DNA of 64,000 bases from Rhineura floridana (GCF_030035675.1 NC_084484.1:183495434-183559433), one strand, 5' to 3'; numbered from the stretch's first letter, positions 1 through 10,382 are shown. A program made the numbers and translations. The notes: a model not told the origin generated them from the sequence alone.

Positions 1-372
1 GGATTTATTCTATGGATGTACCAAGAAAATCAAGATTTCACGCAGGGTAAGGATAGGATCTCCCTGGCGGGGGGGGGGGGCTTCATGGCCATATTAAGGC
101 AGAGATTCTGCACTGAAATATTCTGGAGTGGAAGACCCAGATTTGGGGAGTACATCTGTGAATGTGAATGAAATGCTTGTTAAATCTTTCCACTGACTTC
201 ATGTCTGCTCCTGGATCCAGCACAAAGTCCTTTTTCCCCCCTTCAAAAGGTTTGTTCCCAGGCTACCACATATTATAGCTAGGCTCTAAAATGGTTACCC
301 TGAGATTCTCAGTTTCATTAAGACTTCCCATCACCAGGAGACTTGCCCATGCCTGCTTTCTAAACTCCTCAG
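1..372. other. DNAJB13 intron, no feature recognised
   Basis: This is intronic sequence left of the first visible DNAJB13 exon. It holds a G-run near 70-80 and ends in a pyrimidine-containing acceptor (CTCCTCAG at 365-372). I recognise no repeat or exon in it. Confidence 0.6.
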
Positions 373-486
373 GTAATGAATGATGATGGCCATGCGTCCA
401 CCATTAAAGATAAAATTTTAACGATTGATGTACGGCCAGGATGGAAACAAGGAACCAAGATTACCTTTCAAGAGGAAGGAGACCAG
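373..486 (+). CDS. DNAJB13: DNAJB13 exon, 38 codons
   Basis: The exon is phase 0 at both ends, running from [10 protein letters not shown] to FQEEGDQ, with acceptor AG at 371-372 and donor GTAATG at 487. It encodes part of the C-terminal beta-sandwich domain. Confidence 0.93.
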
Positions 487-3400
487 GTAATGACATTGTG
501 TGGGGTTGAGGCTGCTGAAGTCTTTTAGCCTCCCTGCTCATTATCATCTTGATATATAATAAAAAGGCAAGGCTGTCATCATGCAGCAGTTTGCTTGGCC
601 ACCAAGAGGTGGTGCTGCAAACTACAGCATCATAAGAGACATCTGAGAGCTGCTGGGCAAGTGGAGGAGGATGACAGAGGCCGGCAAGTAGAAAGGGAGG
701 GGTGAGGTTTGGCGAGGTGTAAAAGGAGGGGGTGTTTCGGCAAGCAAAGCAAGCAGGAGCCCAGCCTCTACTGTCTAAATGTTTTTGTGATAATACTTAC
801 TACTCAAGGGTTACCATATATAAATCTGTGCTAAAATTAGCACTTGGAGAAACTTCAGAGGTAGGTTCCCCCCACTCCTAGTCAGACCCTCTTTTTCGGC
901 TCCAAGGATAGTGTGATGTAGGATTTTCACAGGGCTTGCTTTCTGTCCCAAAGTTGCCATTTTGAGTTGGGACAATGCTGTTGTGATTAGCCTCGCTAGC
1001 TGTAGCATTAGCACAATTTTTGCTTTTGATTGCAGCGCCGTGTGTGTGTGTGTGTGTGTCTGTGTCTGTGTGTCTCTCTCTTAAAGGGAGGTAGCAAAGA
1101 TAGCATTTCCTAGATTTTGGGGGTGGGGGTGGGACTTGCACCTGTATGTAATCCCCGTGCTTGAATTACTAAAGGGATCAGGGAGCCATCTTCTTCCCTG
1201 CCCCCAAATGTTCGGCCCAGCACTGGTCTAAACCACCAACCGCTTGGGCTTTTCGCTGTCATTTATTTTAGGGCCCGAATATTATCCCAGCGGACATCAT
1301 CTTCATTGTAAAGGAGAAGCTCCATCCCAGGTTTAAAAGGGAGGATGACAACTTGATCTATGTGGCCAGCCTGCCTCTGGGAAAGGTAACAAAGGCCACT
1401 TAGCCCCCTGTTGACGTCCCTTTGACTTGGGTGTGGGGAACCCTTGCCCCTCCCTCCCTCCCAAATCGTGTTGGACTCCAGAGCTTGTCAGCACCAGTCA
1501 GAATGGTCCGTGGTCAGAGAGAAGGGAGGTGTCATCTAGCAACATTTGGAGGGCCGTAGGTTCCCCAAGAAACCCCTCACTCGGGAATGGGGAACTGTCC
1601 AGATGTTGCTGCTGGGCTATACCTCCCATCAGTCATGCTGGAGGCATGACATCAGCTGACGTTCTGTTTACCCCAGGTGCTGGGAAGGGGAGTGCAACTG
1701 TCAGTGCAACTGTCCTCTCTGTCAAAGAATTGTCCCCCTGGGGTCCCTTGCCCTCAGCACCTCAAGGGGGATTCTTTGCTTCCAAGAACAGTCCCAGTAC
1801 CTTTGGGTCTCTGCTTCTCAGGCAAACTTTCCCTCCTTCAAGATTAAATCACTGAGCTGCTGAACTCCCCCAGTAGGGTGTCCCAGGGATCCACAGGCTC
1901 CCAGAATTCTCTCTGGTTGACTCATTTCAGCTTGACCAAAGTTAGCTATTCTCGACACTCTCCATCTTCCCCGAGTGTGTAGCAACAGAATACGGCCAGG
2001 GGCGCGCACCACAGAGAAATAATCATGCCCTCTCACCCTGGCCTCTGCACTCAGCCTCCTCCCCAAGAACAGTTTGCATACACAGGGGCAGGCTGAGCTG
2101 AAGAAGTGACACTTCTAAAGAGCCCAAATTATTATCTAAGGACCCCAGCAACATGGCGTTTCCTCACGTGGCCCTTCTTAAAGCAAGAGACTAGTCCTTA
2201 GAGAGAGAAAAGTCACAAATCAGATTGAGGAGAAAAATCAGGATATATATAGAGGAATGGAGGCAGGGTGGGGGTGGGGCAGAGGAGAGAAGGTGGTTTT
2301 TTTCTCCCCCAGCCATGCCCCTCCCTTTCGATGTTTCTAGCCTGAGCGTAACAGTCCAAAGGAGAACTGAAGTGGAGGGATTCATAGAATTCAACAGAGC
2401 CCCAAACCTCTAAGTCAGGAGGCATTTTGTACTTCTCTTGCCTTCAGTTCTTTCTTGTTAATTGGGTTTTAACTTCTGCTATAGTGTGTATATCTATGTG
2501 GGGCTGCCCTTGAGGTTGGCCCAGAGGCTGCAGCTGGTGCAAAATGCAGGAGCAAGACTGCTCACTGGAGCAGGGTATCGCCAACATGTCACGCCGCTGC
2601 GGAAAGAATTGCACTGGCTGCCCATTTGCTACCGGGCCAAGTTCAGGGTTCTAGTTTTGGTGCACAAAGCCCTGTACAGCTTGGGACCAGGATACCTGAA
2701 AGACCATCTTACCCCTTATATGCCCAGTCGATCACTGCGCTCTGCAGGTGAGGGCCTCCTGCAGTTACCATCTTATCAGGTGGTCCATTCAGCACAACAT
2801 TGGAAACTGAGTGTAGTGTAGTGTAGTGGCACCTATCCTGTGGAATTCCCTCCCCTTAAATAATTAGGCAGGCGCCATCTCTGCTATCTTTTCGGCCCCT
2901 TTTGAAGACTTTCCTCTTTCAACAAGCCTTTTAAGTAGAGACCTATCCCAGTCTGCATCTGTGTCAAAATTGTTTAATATGTTTTTTAATGTTTTTAACC
3001 CTTTTTAAAGGTTTTTTTTATTGTTTTTAATGCTGTTTTGTATTAATGTATTTTAAGATTTGTTTTTATGAAGTTTTAAAGTTTTTTGGTGCTTTTGTTT
3101 GCCACCCTGGGCTCCTGTTGGGAGGAAGGGCGGGATACAAAATAAATAAATAAATAAATGTGTATGTATGTGCCTATATATGTCTTTGTGTGTGTGTGTA
3201 TTTTATTTATTTATTTATTATTTGATTTATATCCCGCCCTTCCTCCCAACAGGAGCCCAGGGTGGCAAACAAAAGCACTAAAAACACTTTAAAACATCAT
3301 AAAGACAGAGCTTAAAATACATTAAAACAAAACAACTTTAAAAAAAATTTTAAAAAGCTTTGAAGACTTTTTTTTTAAAAAAAGGTTAAAAATATATTGT

Positions 3401-6400
3401 TTTTTAAAAAAAGGTTTAAAAGCATATTAAAAAGCAATTCCAGCACAAAAGCAGACTAGGATTAAAGCATTCACACACACCCCGTACCTCCGTGCTCTAC
3501 ATGCCTCTGCTGAAATGGGCTGTTGTCCACAAACACCACCGTCTAAAAGGGTCTGCAAATAGAGCTTTGAGTGCCACTCCTGCACAAGAATACAGAGAGT
3601 GCCCCTGCCCGACTTGTGCATCCAATAATCACACACCACGTTAAATGCCGGGCCTTGGGTTTCTTTTGCCCTGGGCCCAACACACGGGTCCCCCCGCAAG
3701 GGCGAGAGGTGCCTTCTTTGGGAATTGGCAGTTGTGCAAAAGCAGAAAGTGCCCCTCACTCTTCCTCCCTGTGTATACCAGACATCTCAAGCCACTCCCG
3801 CGGGGCTCTTTGTCGCCTTGCTTCCATCCGCACAGGCAGGCAATGGGCGTTTCATTCTAGCCCTGCTGTTCACATATGGGATTAAATGCCCCATTAGCCA
3901 TTCTGATCTGACCCAGTAGTTCCCAAACTGTGCCAGAGCTCACTGGTAAGGAAGAAGTCAAAGGCGCCACTGAGCCTGAGGTGACCACCCACAGAAGAGG
4001 CTGCCCACTGCCTCTCTTCATGAGTCGCTGTTCTTGCCTTCTTTCAATCAGCCTGTGCTGGGGACAGGAAAGTCTCTTCCATTGCTGAAGTGGGTGATGT
4101 TGCAGCCGTCAATCGTTCCTGCTGGAGAGACTTCAAACTACCCTTTCTCTGACACTTCCTGTTGCCTCTCTCCAGAAAGTGTAGTTGTGGTAGTGCTTGC
4201 TTCCAAGCAAAAGGCAGGCCCGGCACAGCGATTCATACAGAAATTTGGTGGGGGGGGGGGTTTCTCCACCAAACAGCAGCTGATCCTCAAATGCTTTACG
4301 CGCACTGAGATCCAAGCTTTCCAAACGTGCACGGGTGAAGTGTAACTCGGATTTTAATCCAGAAACTGTCCAGAAACTCAGCTGTTAAGAGTTTTAATCC
4401 AGAATCTCAGCTGTCAGAAATTTTGGGAGCCATGGCCTACCCTCACCCCGACCCTTTGCCTCGCAGGCTCTGATTGGGTGCACAGTGGATGTCAGAACGC
4501 TGGACGAGAGGCTGCTCAACATTCCCATCAATGACATTGTCCAGTAAGTGCCTGCAGGAACACTGGGGGAAGGGCCGCTGCCTAGTGGCAGAGCATCTGC
4601 CTTGCAGGCGGAAGGTCCCAGGTTAGGGTTGCCAGGTCTCCGGTTTTCTGCCGGAGTCTCAGGGAAAAAGGGGCCGTCTCCGGCCTCCGGCTAGAGTTTA
4701 TTTAAACTGGCGGATCTCCGGCTTTTCATTGGCCCCCTCAGCCACGCATGCGTGATTGATACACGCATACGTTGGGCTTTGGCTGGCCGCCTTCCCGCCC
4801 TTTTTCAGTCCTGTGCTTGAGGCCCATCACAGAGCATGTCTAGCCGCCGCCCCTACAGGGACCCCCCCCCAGCAGCAGGCCCTGCCCGCTAGCGAGCGGC
4901 ACGGAGCTACAGCAGCAGCCAGCGCCCACACACAACTGCAGGTGAGGTGCTGGCTGGACGTGGAGCCTGCAGCCGCCTGGGTGCGCGAGGGCAGCCTCCT
5001 GGCCCGCGTCTGCCACAACGTGGGCTCCGTCCAGCTGCCGCCCCTTCAGGGACCCCCCCCCCAGCAGCACAGCAGTCCCCACGGGAGCGGTTGCTAGGTC
5101 CGAGCGGCCTGGCAGCCCCTGAGCCATGAAGAGGCGGTGGCAGCGAGGCTGGGCCGGCTCCTTCTTAGGCACCCAGCCCCGGAGCCAGTTCCCCTGCTCC
5201 GGAAAGGGCGGCTGGCGTCTTCTTCACCCCTCCTGCTGTGGGCGCCGCAGCTGGGCGGCAGTGGCCGCGATGGGCCCCCCCAACCAGAGACTGCTGAGCC
5301 CCATCGCGGCCGCTGCCCACTGGGCGGCCGCAATGGGGCTCAGCAGTCTCTGGCTGGGGGGGGCAATCGCTGCCACCCAGCCGCAGCGCCCACAGCAGGA
5401 GGGGTGAAGACGCCGGCCGCCCTTTCCAGAGCAGGGGAACCGGCTCAGGGACTAAGAAGGAGCCAGCCCTGGCCGGCCTCCACTCCTGCTGAGGCTGACA
5501 GGCTGCATAGGCCCCGTCTCCTAGCAACCGCTGCCGAGACGGGGCCCACGCGGCCTGCTGTCAGCCTCAGCAGGAGTCGAGGAGGGCAGGCCGGGCCGGC
5601 TCCTTCTTAGCACCGGAGCTCCTGCTCTGGAAAGGACGGCCGGCTGCTCCTCGCCACCGCCACAATGAGGCTGAGAGAGGACCCCTGGCATTGTCTGCAC
5701 CCTCCTCCTCCTCCTGCTGCTGCTGCACAAGAGGCCCCAGGTGAGACCGATCCCCCGCTTCGGCAGAACCCTGTCTTTGGACCAAGGCGCCCCTGTGCCG
5801 GGCGACGTGCCCATTTGGGCTGTGCCCAGAAGAGGAAACTTGGCAAGGGGGGGACTAGCCTCCCGAGAGGATCTCCGGACGCTGTCTCTTGGGGCGGCGC
5901 CGGGGGCTTGCAGTGACTTCAGGGAAGGGGATCGGGGCGGCACGCAGCCCAGGGCGGGGGGGGCAGATGCCAACTTTTCATGGCATCCCAAGCTAGCCGA
6001 GCCCTCGTCTGCCCCGAGATTCGCACCTGGGGTGTTGGGGTCTGCCATCTCTTTGGGGGAAGTTTTTTCCGGGGGGAGGTAGTCTCTGCCCCCCTTTCCT
6101 CTCTGTAGGGAATGCTTTGGCCAGGGATCAAAGCGCACCTTTGCGCTCAGCCACTGGGGCAGCGGCGCATGGGCATGGCTGAACATCAGGCTGGCTGGCG
6201 AGCGTCTGTCTCTCTCTTGCCCGGATATGACCCACCCCCGCCGCGAGGCTCTCAGCCCCAAACAAAGCTGCACATGGCACCTCAGGACCACCACCCCCGC
6301 TGCCAACATCGAAGGCCACTTGCCCTCCCGCCCTGGTATGGAAAGAGGATCCCCTTCTGACAGAAGGATGTCTTCTGCCGTGGGCGATCTAGGTGTGGTG

Positions 6401-9400
6401 GCTTCCCTGCCCAGCAAGCCACAGGCTGGTGAACATCAGTGGGACAGGCAGAGAGGTGGTCTTCCTCTGAGTAATCAGTGCCCTGTAATGCCTGCTTGTT
6501 GGACAGGCTAGGAGCTCATTTTGTGTCTTGGAACCAGAGGGTACTGCAAGGGGTGGGGAGGGAGGGCGGAGGATTTTTATGGGGTGAGGATTGAACCGGG
6601 AAAGAGGTGGCACTCATAGGGGGAACTTTCTTGGGGCTGGATGAGAGACTGGAATCCTAAATACACTTACTAGAGAATAAGCCCCATTGGGGGCTGGCTT
6701 TTGAGTATACATGTGCAGGATTGGGCTGGGGGGAGTGGCATTAGTGCACCAAAAGCTTGCCTAATATACCATTGAACAACAACCTCCCTGCCTCCTAACG
6801 AAGCCTGGGAATTGCAGGTTTTATTGTTGTGCAGGTTATTATTATTATTGCAGGTTATTTATTGTGGCGTAGTGGTTAGAGTGCTGGACTACGACCAGTG
6901 ATCAGGCATGATGGGAGTTGCAGTCCCGCATCCGGAGGACATCGTGTGGTCCACCCCGCTATAAGGATTCCTTTAATGCAGGGCTTCTTAACCAGGCACA
7001 CACACAAGATGAACTCCAATGCAATAAAATAGATTTTATTTATTTATTTATGGAGGTCCATAGCTTTCACCAAATTCTCAAAGTGGTCCATGACCCCAAA
7101 AAGGTGAAGAACCCTTGTTGTAATGTAACTTGTGGGATTTCTGTAGTATGCATTGGAAGCCTCTCCAAAACCAGTTGTAGAAAGTCACTTCCAGCAAAAG
7201 GAAAGCCTGTTGTTACAGAGCCGGAGAAATATATTGTGGCATCCTGTGAGGAATTCCTAAATCTCAGGTTCTACCAGGTCCATCTAGCTCATTATTACTA
7301 ACACTGGCTGGCAGCAAGTCTCTGGGGTTTCAGACTGGGGACATTCCCAGCCCTGCCAGACTGGGGATTGAACCTGGGTCCGTCTGCATGCAAAGCAGAG
7401 GCAGGTGTATCCTCTGTAAGTTACCCTTGTTGCATGCACAGTGGTGACATCCTCCCCAGTTCTAGTCAAATCAAGAATAGCAAGGTATAGCGAAGACTTG
7501 ATACCCTGAAGCTGAACTCTGCCTTGTGTGCGAGTCTGGTAGAGAAACAATACACATACACAGCTTTGTTTTTGCAAGGCTTAAGCCCACTAAGAGAGGC
7601 AGTGTGGTGTAGTGGCTAAGGTGTTGAACTGTGACCTGGGAGACCAGGGTTTGAATCCCCACACAGCCATAAAGCTCACTGGGTGACCTTGGGCCAGTCA
7701 CTGCCTCTCAGACTCAGAGGAAGGCAATAGTAAACCACCTCTGTCTGAATACTGCTTACCACGAAGACCCTATCTGGGATCAACTTGAAGGCAGTCTATT
7801 TCCATTTTGCATCACCCTAAGCTTGTGAGAAAGAATGACCTTGTCACAGATGGACCTAGGAACACCCTGTTTTAGGTAAGATTTCTATTTTAATCTCCAG
7901 TCAGAGAATTTTTTTGGAATAGTATGCTCCAAGCAACTGTGGTTGATACAATGTATCATGTTTAATGAAGTCACTAGGGCCCACCCTATGACATCACTAG
8001 GGCCCGCCCTGTGACATCACTAGAGCCCGCCCTGTGACATCACTAGGGCCCACCCTGTGACATCACTAGAGCCCGCCCCCATTTTCTCAGGTTTTTGGAT
8101 GGTTCCTACCTGGCAACCCTATCCCAGGTTCAGTCCTCAGGGGCATCTCCAGCTAGGGCTGGGGGAGACGCCTGCCTGAACACCCCCGAGAGCCGCTGAC
8201 AGTCAGCAAAGAGTCGACGTCACTGAGCTAGGCAGGCCAGCGGTCTGACTTAGCGTAAGACATTTTCTAGTGTTCCTATGAACTCGGTTCTGGGCCTGCA
8301 ATGGTGGGGAGTAGTAGTTTGAGAATCTCCAAGACGGAAGAGGGATTGCTTGCCCGTTTCTCAGCAGGGCTGCAGCTCAGTGGTAGAGCATCTGCTTTGC
8401 ATGCAGAAGGTCCCAGGCTCAATCCCTGGGACACCCCAGGGAGAAAGCCCTGCCTGGAAAGCTGCTGCCAGTCAGTGTAGACAATATTGAGGTAGGTGGA
8501 CTAATCATTTCGCTCAGTCTAAGATGGGTTCCTATTTTATTTATCTCAACTGTTTACTTACCACTTCATCACGGTGGTTTCTGAGCAGCGCATATAAAGA
8601 TTACAAAAAGCATACAATGGATAAAACGAATTAATACCAAAGAGGCGACTTCCTTGAACTGTCTGCTGGAATAGCAAGGCCTTCGTTCGGCATCTGAATG
8701 GCATTCTGAATGGCAGTTGCTGGGAACCGCAGGAGGGGAGAGTGCTGTTGTGGTCAGGACCTGCTTTTGGGCTTCCCATTGGAGCAGCTGGCCGGCCACT
8801 GCGAGAACAGGACACTGGACCAGATGGGCCATTGGCCTGATCCAGCTACAGCGCTCTTACGTCCTTAGCAAGGATGGGGGGCCCTGTCTAATCTCATGGG
8901 CTTGCTGTGGTTTTGTCCAGCAGAAGAGAAGTGAGAAGCTGGAGCGGGATGCTTGTGGAAATATCATTTAGCACCCTGCTAGTGGCCACGTAGGACTCTA
9001 ACCTCAGCTGGGGGGGAATTGCACAGACTTGGGCCCACAACACTGACCGTGTGGCTCCTAGTGGATGTGAGCTGTGCATCTGAGCTGCAGGGGACCAGCA
9101 AAAGAGGCTTGCCCAAAGATCTTGCTGCTCAGGCAGGGAGATAAGCGAGCCGGCAGGCCTGTCTTAAGAAACTCAGTATAGCATGGGCAAGCACTCCAGT
9201 GACCTCCAGGTGCTGGAGACGTCCAAATCTGGCTGTGGCTCGTAGGAATCCAGGACAGCTGAAGGGCAGCAAGTTGCCTACCCTTGTCTTGAAATATAAA
9301 TTGAATTCAGGTTTAATTGCGAGTAAAACCCAATTTTAGAGTGGCCAGCTCACAGTGTGTAATGGATCACATCCTTAAGATTGCTTTCTGTCCTTGTGCA

Positions 9401-9733
9401 GAGATTGCTTTCTGTCCTTGTGCAGGACATACATTTAACATCTGAGCCTAGAAACATAGTCCTTGGCTAGGGAAGAGTCCTGCTGTAGAGAGGAGGTCAA
9501 GGAAATCCTTTTCCCTCCCCCCCCAATCCCCCAGCAGCTTCTGAGGTTTGACTAGGGTCTCTATGTCTTACCTTTCCAGCCCCAAGTACTACAAAGTGGT
9601 GCCAGGGGAAGGGATGCCCTTGTCCAGCGACCCCACCTGCAAGGGGGACCTCATCATGTGTTTCGACATCATCTTCCCTGCAAGGCTGACCCCTGCCAAG
9701 AAGGATCTCTTGAGGCATGCCCTTTTGACTTGA
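373..9733 (+). CDS. DNAJB13: DNAJB13, C-terminal half, four exons, 5' part outside window
   Basis: DNAJB13 is a type-II HSP40 co-chaperone found in the radial spokes of motile cilia and sperm flagella. The coding parts are 373-486, 1272-1385, 4467-4543 and 9580-9733; together they encode about 152 residues, roughly the last half of a protein that is about 316 aa in mammals. The visible part is the HSP40 C-terminal peptide-binding region, with diagnostic stretches such as [53 protein letters not shown] and the end [16 protein letters not shown]. The J domain, with its HPD motif, must lie left of position 1. Splice sites are GT-AG and the frame stays open to the stop at 9731-9733. The last intron (about 5 kb) is swollen by a 3.5 kb hAT element. 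Identification is by recalled similarity to mammalian DNAJB13, supported by UCP2 and UCP3 lying next to it in the conserved order. Confidence 0.95.
487..1271 (+). other. DNAJB13 intron with a TG-type microsatellite
   Basis: This intron has a short TG/TC-rich simple repeat near 1037-1080. A stretch at about 565-770 has no family I can name. The acceptor TTTATTTTAG ends at 1271. Confidence 0.6.
1272..1385 (+). CDS. DNAJB13: DNAJB13 exon, 38 codons
   Basis: The exon runs from [10 protein letters not shown] to LPLGK, phase 0 at both ends, with acceptor AG at 1270-1271 and donor GTAACA at 1386. Its length equals that of the preceding visible exon (114 nt). Confidence 0.95.
1386..2496 (+). other. 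DNAJB13 intron, mostly unassigned
   Basis: A diverged copy of the palindromic CTCCAGATGTTG MITE family lies near 1540-1650. Otherwise I see nothing coding or structured. Confidence 0.4.
2497..3160 (+). mobile_element. L2-clade LINE, 3' end
   Basis: The plus frame reads [20 protein letters not shown], then the ELHWLP and [10 protein letters not shown] stretches and PSRSLRSA, which is the C-terminal end of an L2-type reverse transcriptase protein. A T-rich 3' UTR follows, ending in the tail motif GGAGGAAGGGCGGGATA and AATAAATAAATA. The copy is 5' truncated and not full coding length. Confidence 0.85.
3195..3450 (-). mobile_element. L2 LINE tail, inverted to the neighbouring copy
   Basis: The reverse complement of the L2 3' UTR starts at TTTATTTATTTATTATTTGATTT-type sequence and contains ATCCCGCCCTTCCTCC and CAGGAGCCCAGGGTGG. 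Only the 3' UTR is present. It sits tail to tail with the plus-strand L2 at 2497-3160. Confidence 0.85.
4467..4543 (+). CDS. DNAJB13: DNAJB13 exon, 77 nt
   Basis: The exon encodes [20 protein letters not shown] and then INDIV, ending after two bases (CA) of a His codon at a GTAAGT donor (4544). The His codon is completed by the first base of the last exon, giving DIVHPKY as in the mammalian protein. Confidence 0.95.
4570..4623 (+). mobile_element. tRNA-derived SINE, left part, split by hAT insertion
   Basis: The tRNA-like head (CCTAGTGGCAGAGCATCTGC, then GAAGGTCCCAGGT) breaks off at 4623. It resumes at 8122-8129 with a duplicate TCCCAGGT, followed by TCAGTCCTCAGGGGC. The two halves join exactly into the usual SINE sequence seen elsewhere in the window. 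Confidence 0.85.
5150..5660. repeat. Large imperfect inverted repeats in the hAT cargo
   Basis: A unit beginning GGCCGGCTCCTTCTTAG at about 5153 recurs as its reverse complement ending near 5475; the arms are about 160 bp and the centre is near 5315. A third, partial copy in direct orientation starts near 5594. A second palindrome (CTGCTGAGGCTGACAG against CTGTCAGCCTCAGCAG) spans about 5484-5582. The block is very rich in CpG. Confidence 0.75.
6866..6965 (+). mobile_element. SINE head fragment
   Basis: The sequence GTGGCGTAGTGGTTAGAGTG followed by CTGGACTACGACC is the 5' tRNA-like head of the Sauria-type SINEs seen elsewhere here. The match breaks off after about 50 bases. Confidence 0.5.
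7265..7420 (-). mobile_element. tRNA-derived SINE, reverse orientation
   Basis: On the minus strand the order is tRNA-like head (TTTGCATGCAGACGG, GGTTCAATCCCC) and then a tail resembling the CTGGTAGAACC and AGATGGACC types. It lies inside the hAT element. Confidence 0.6.
7592..7815 (+). mobile_element. Sauria-type SINE with BovB-like tail
   Basis: The head GTGGTGTAGTGGCTAAGGTG and B-box-like GGGTTTGAATCCCC are followed by the core GACCTTGGGCCAGTCACTGC. The 3' end (ATCTGGGATCAACTTGAAGG) resembles the BovB 3' end at 61160-61198, which suggests mobilisation by BovB. Confidence 0.75.
7966..8078 (+). repeat. 23-bp tandem repeat, about five copies
   Basis: The unit TGACATCACTAGGGCCCGCC plus CTG repeats with small changes (AGGGCCC or AGAGCCC). 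It lies just inside the right end of the hAT element. Confidence 0.85.
8122..8275 (+). mobile_element. tRNA-derived SINE, right part after the hAT insertion
   Basis: This continues the SINE interrupted at 4623. It begins with the duplicated TCCCAGGT and runs through GGGGCATCTCCAGCTAGGGC to a tail with GGTCTGACTTAGCGTAAGAC. Confidence 0.8.
8358..8535 (+). mobile_element. tRNA-derived SINE
   Basis: A clear tRNA-like head is present, with A-box-like CAGCTCAGTGGTAGAGC and B-box-like GGCTCAATCCC. The core CCAGTCAGTGTAGACAATAT and a TCAGTCTAAGATGG tail follow. Confidence 0.8.
8710..8870 (+). mobile_element. CR1 LINE 3' UTR fragment
   Basis: GTTGCTGGGAACCGCAGGAG and then GGCCATTGGCCTGATCCAGC match the 3' UTR of the CR1 copy at 24432-25990 in inverse orientation. 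No coding part remains. Confidence 0.8.
9580..9733 (+). CDS. DNAJB13: DNAJB13 last coding exon
   Basis: The exon begins with the last base of a His codon and encodes [14 protein letters not shown], then [14 protein letters not shown] and the conserved end [11 protein letters not shown]. The stop is TGA at 9731-9733. The acceptor TTTCCAG ends at 9579. Confidence 0.96.
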
Positions 9734-9796
9734 GGATGGGCCAACCACACTTGCACAACAGGACACCCCTTTTGCTTCCGTTGAACCCTTTGAAGA

Positions 9797-9802
9797 AATA
9801 AA
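9797..9802 (+). terminator. DNAJB13: DNAJB13 polyadenylation signal AATAAA
   Basis: A canonical AATAAA lies 64 bp after the stop codon and is followed by T-rich sequence (GTTTCTATTTTATCC). It would give a short 3' UTR ending near 9820-9830. Confidence 0.85.
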
Positions 9803-9907
9803 CGTTTCTATTTTATCCAAATTCTGTTTCCGTCTCGCTACCAGTTATATGCAAGCATTGTTTCTTCCTCCCCCATCCATGGATACACACATCCAACTCA
9901 TTCAAAA

Positions 9908-10115
9908 TGGAAATGGACTGCCTTCAAGTCAATTCCAACTTACGGAGACCCTCTGAATAGGGTTTTCATGGTAAGCGGTATTCAGAGGGGGTTTACCATT
10001 GCCTCCCTTTGAGGCTGAGAGGCAGTGACTGGCCCAAGGTCACCCAGTGAGCTTCATGGCTGTGTGGGGATTCAAACCCTGGTCTCCCAGCTTGTAGTGC
10101 AACACTCATTCAGTG
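9908..10115 (-). mobile_element. Sauria-type SINE, reverse orientation
   Basis: Read on the minus strand, the head contains GGGTTTGAATCCCC and the core GACCTTGGGCCAGTCACTGC. The BovB-like tail (CCGTAAGTTGGAATTGACTT) lies at the low-coordinate end. Confidence 0.8.
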
Positions 10116-10140
10116 AGCTGAATAAAATAATTTAGGGGGA

Positions 10141-10330
10141 AGGGGCCGTAGCTCAGTGCTAGAGCATTAGCTTTGCATACAAAAGGGCCCAGGTTCAATC
10201 CCCAGTAGCATCTTCAGGCAGGGCTGAGAGAGAACTCTGCCTGAAACCTTCCACAACTGTTGCCAGTCAGTGTAGACTATGCTGACCTAGATGAACCAAA
10301 GGGCTAACCCAGTGTAAGGCAACTTCCCGC
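10141..10330 (+). mobile_element. tRNA-derived SINE
   Basis: The head is GGGGCCGTAGCTCAGTGCTA and the B box GGTTCAATCCCC. The core CCAGTCAGTGTAGACTATGC and tail GACCTAGATGAACC follow. It is the first of two tandem insertions of the same family. Confidence 0.82.
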
Positions 10331-10382
10331 AATCCTACTCATATCAGCTTTTTATTCAGGATCTTGAGGGCTGGAATCTTAG

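Larger units (their letters stand above)
4624..8121. mobile_element. 3.5 kb non-autonomous hAT-type DNA transposon with CpG-rich cargo
   Basis: The element starts TAGGGTTGCCAGGT (4624-4637) and ends ACCTGGCAACCCTA (8108-8121), a perfect 14-bp terminal inverted repeat. It is flanked by the 8-bp duplication TCCCAGGT (4616-4623 and 8122-8129), the size typical of hAT elements. The insertion splits a tRNA-derived SINE in the last DNAJB13 intron. I saw no transposase-like frame. Inside are a roughly 1.6 kb CpG-rich block (about 4800-6400) with large inverted repeats, a Sauria-type SINE (7592-7815), another SINE (7265-7420), and a 23-bp tandem repeat near the right end. The superfamily is inferred from the target duplication size and termini only. 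Confidence 0.8.

Noticed and set aside
5521-6417. 298-codon minus-strand open frame in the hAT cargo
   Set aside because: It lies in extremely GC-rich sequence where stops are rare, overlaps inverted repeats, has low-complexity Pro/Arg/Ser/Gly composition and shows no recognisable domain.
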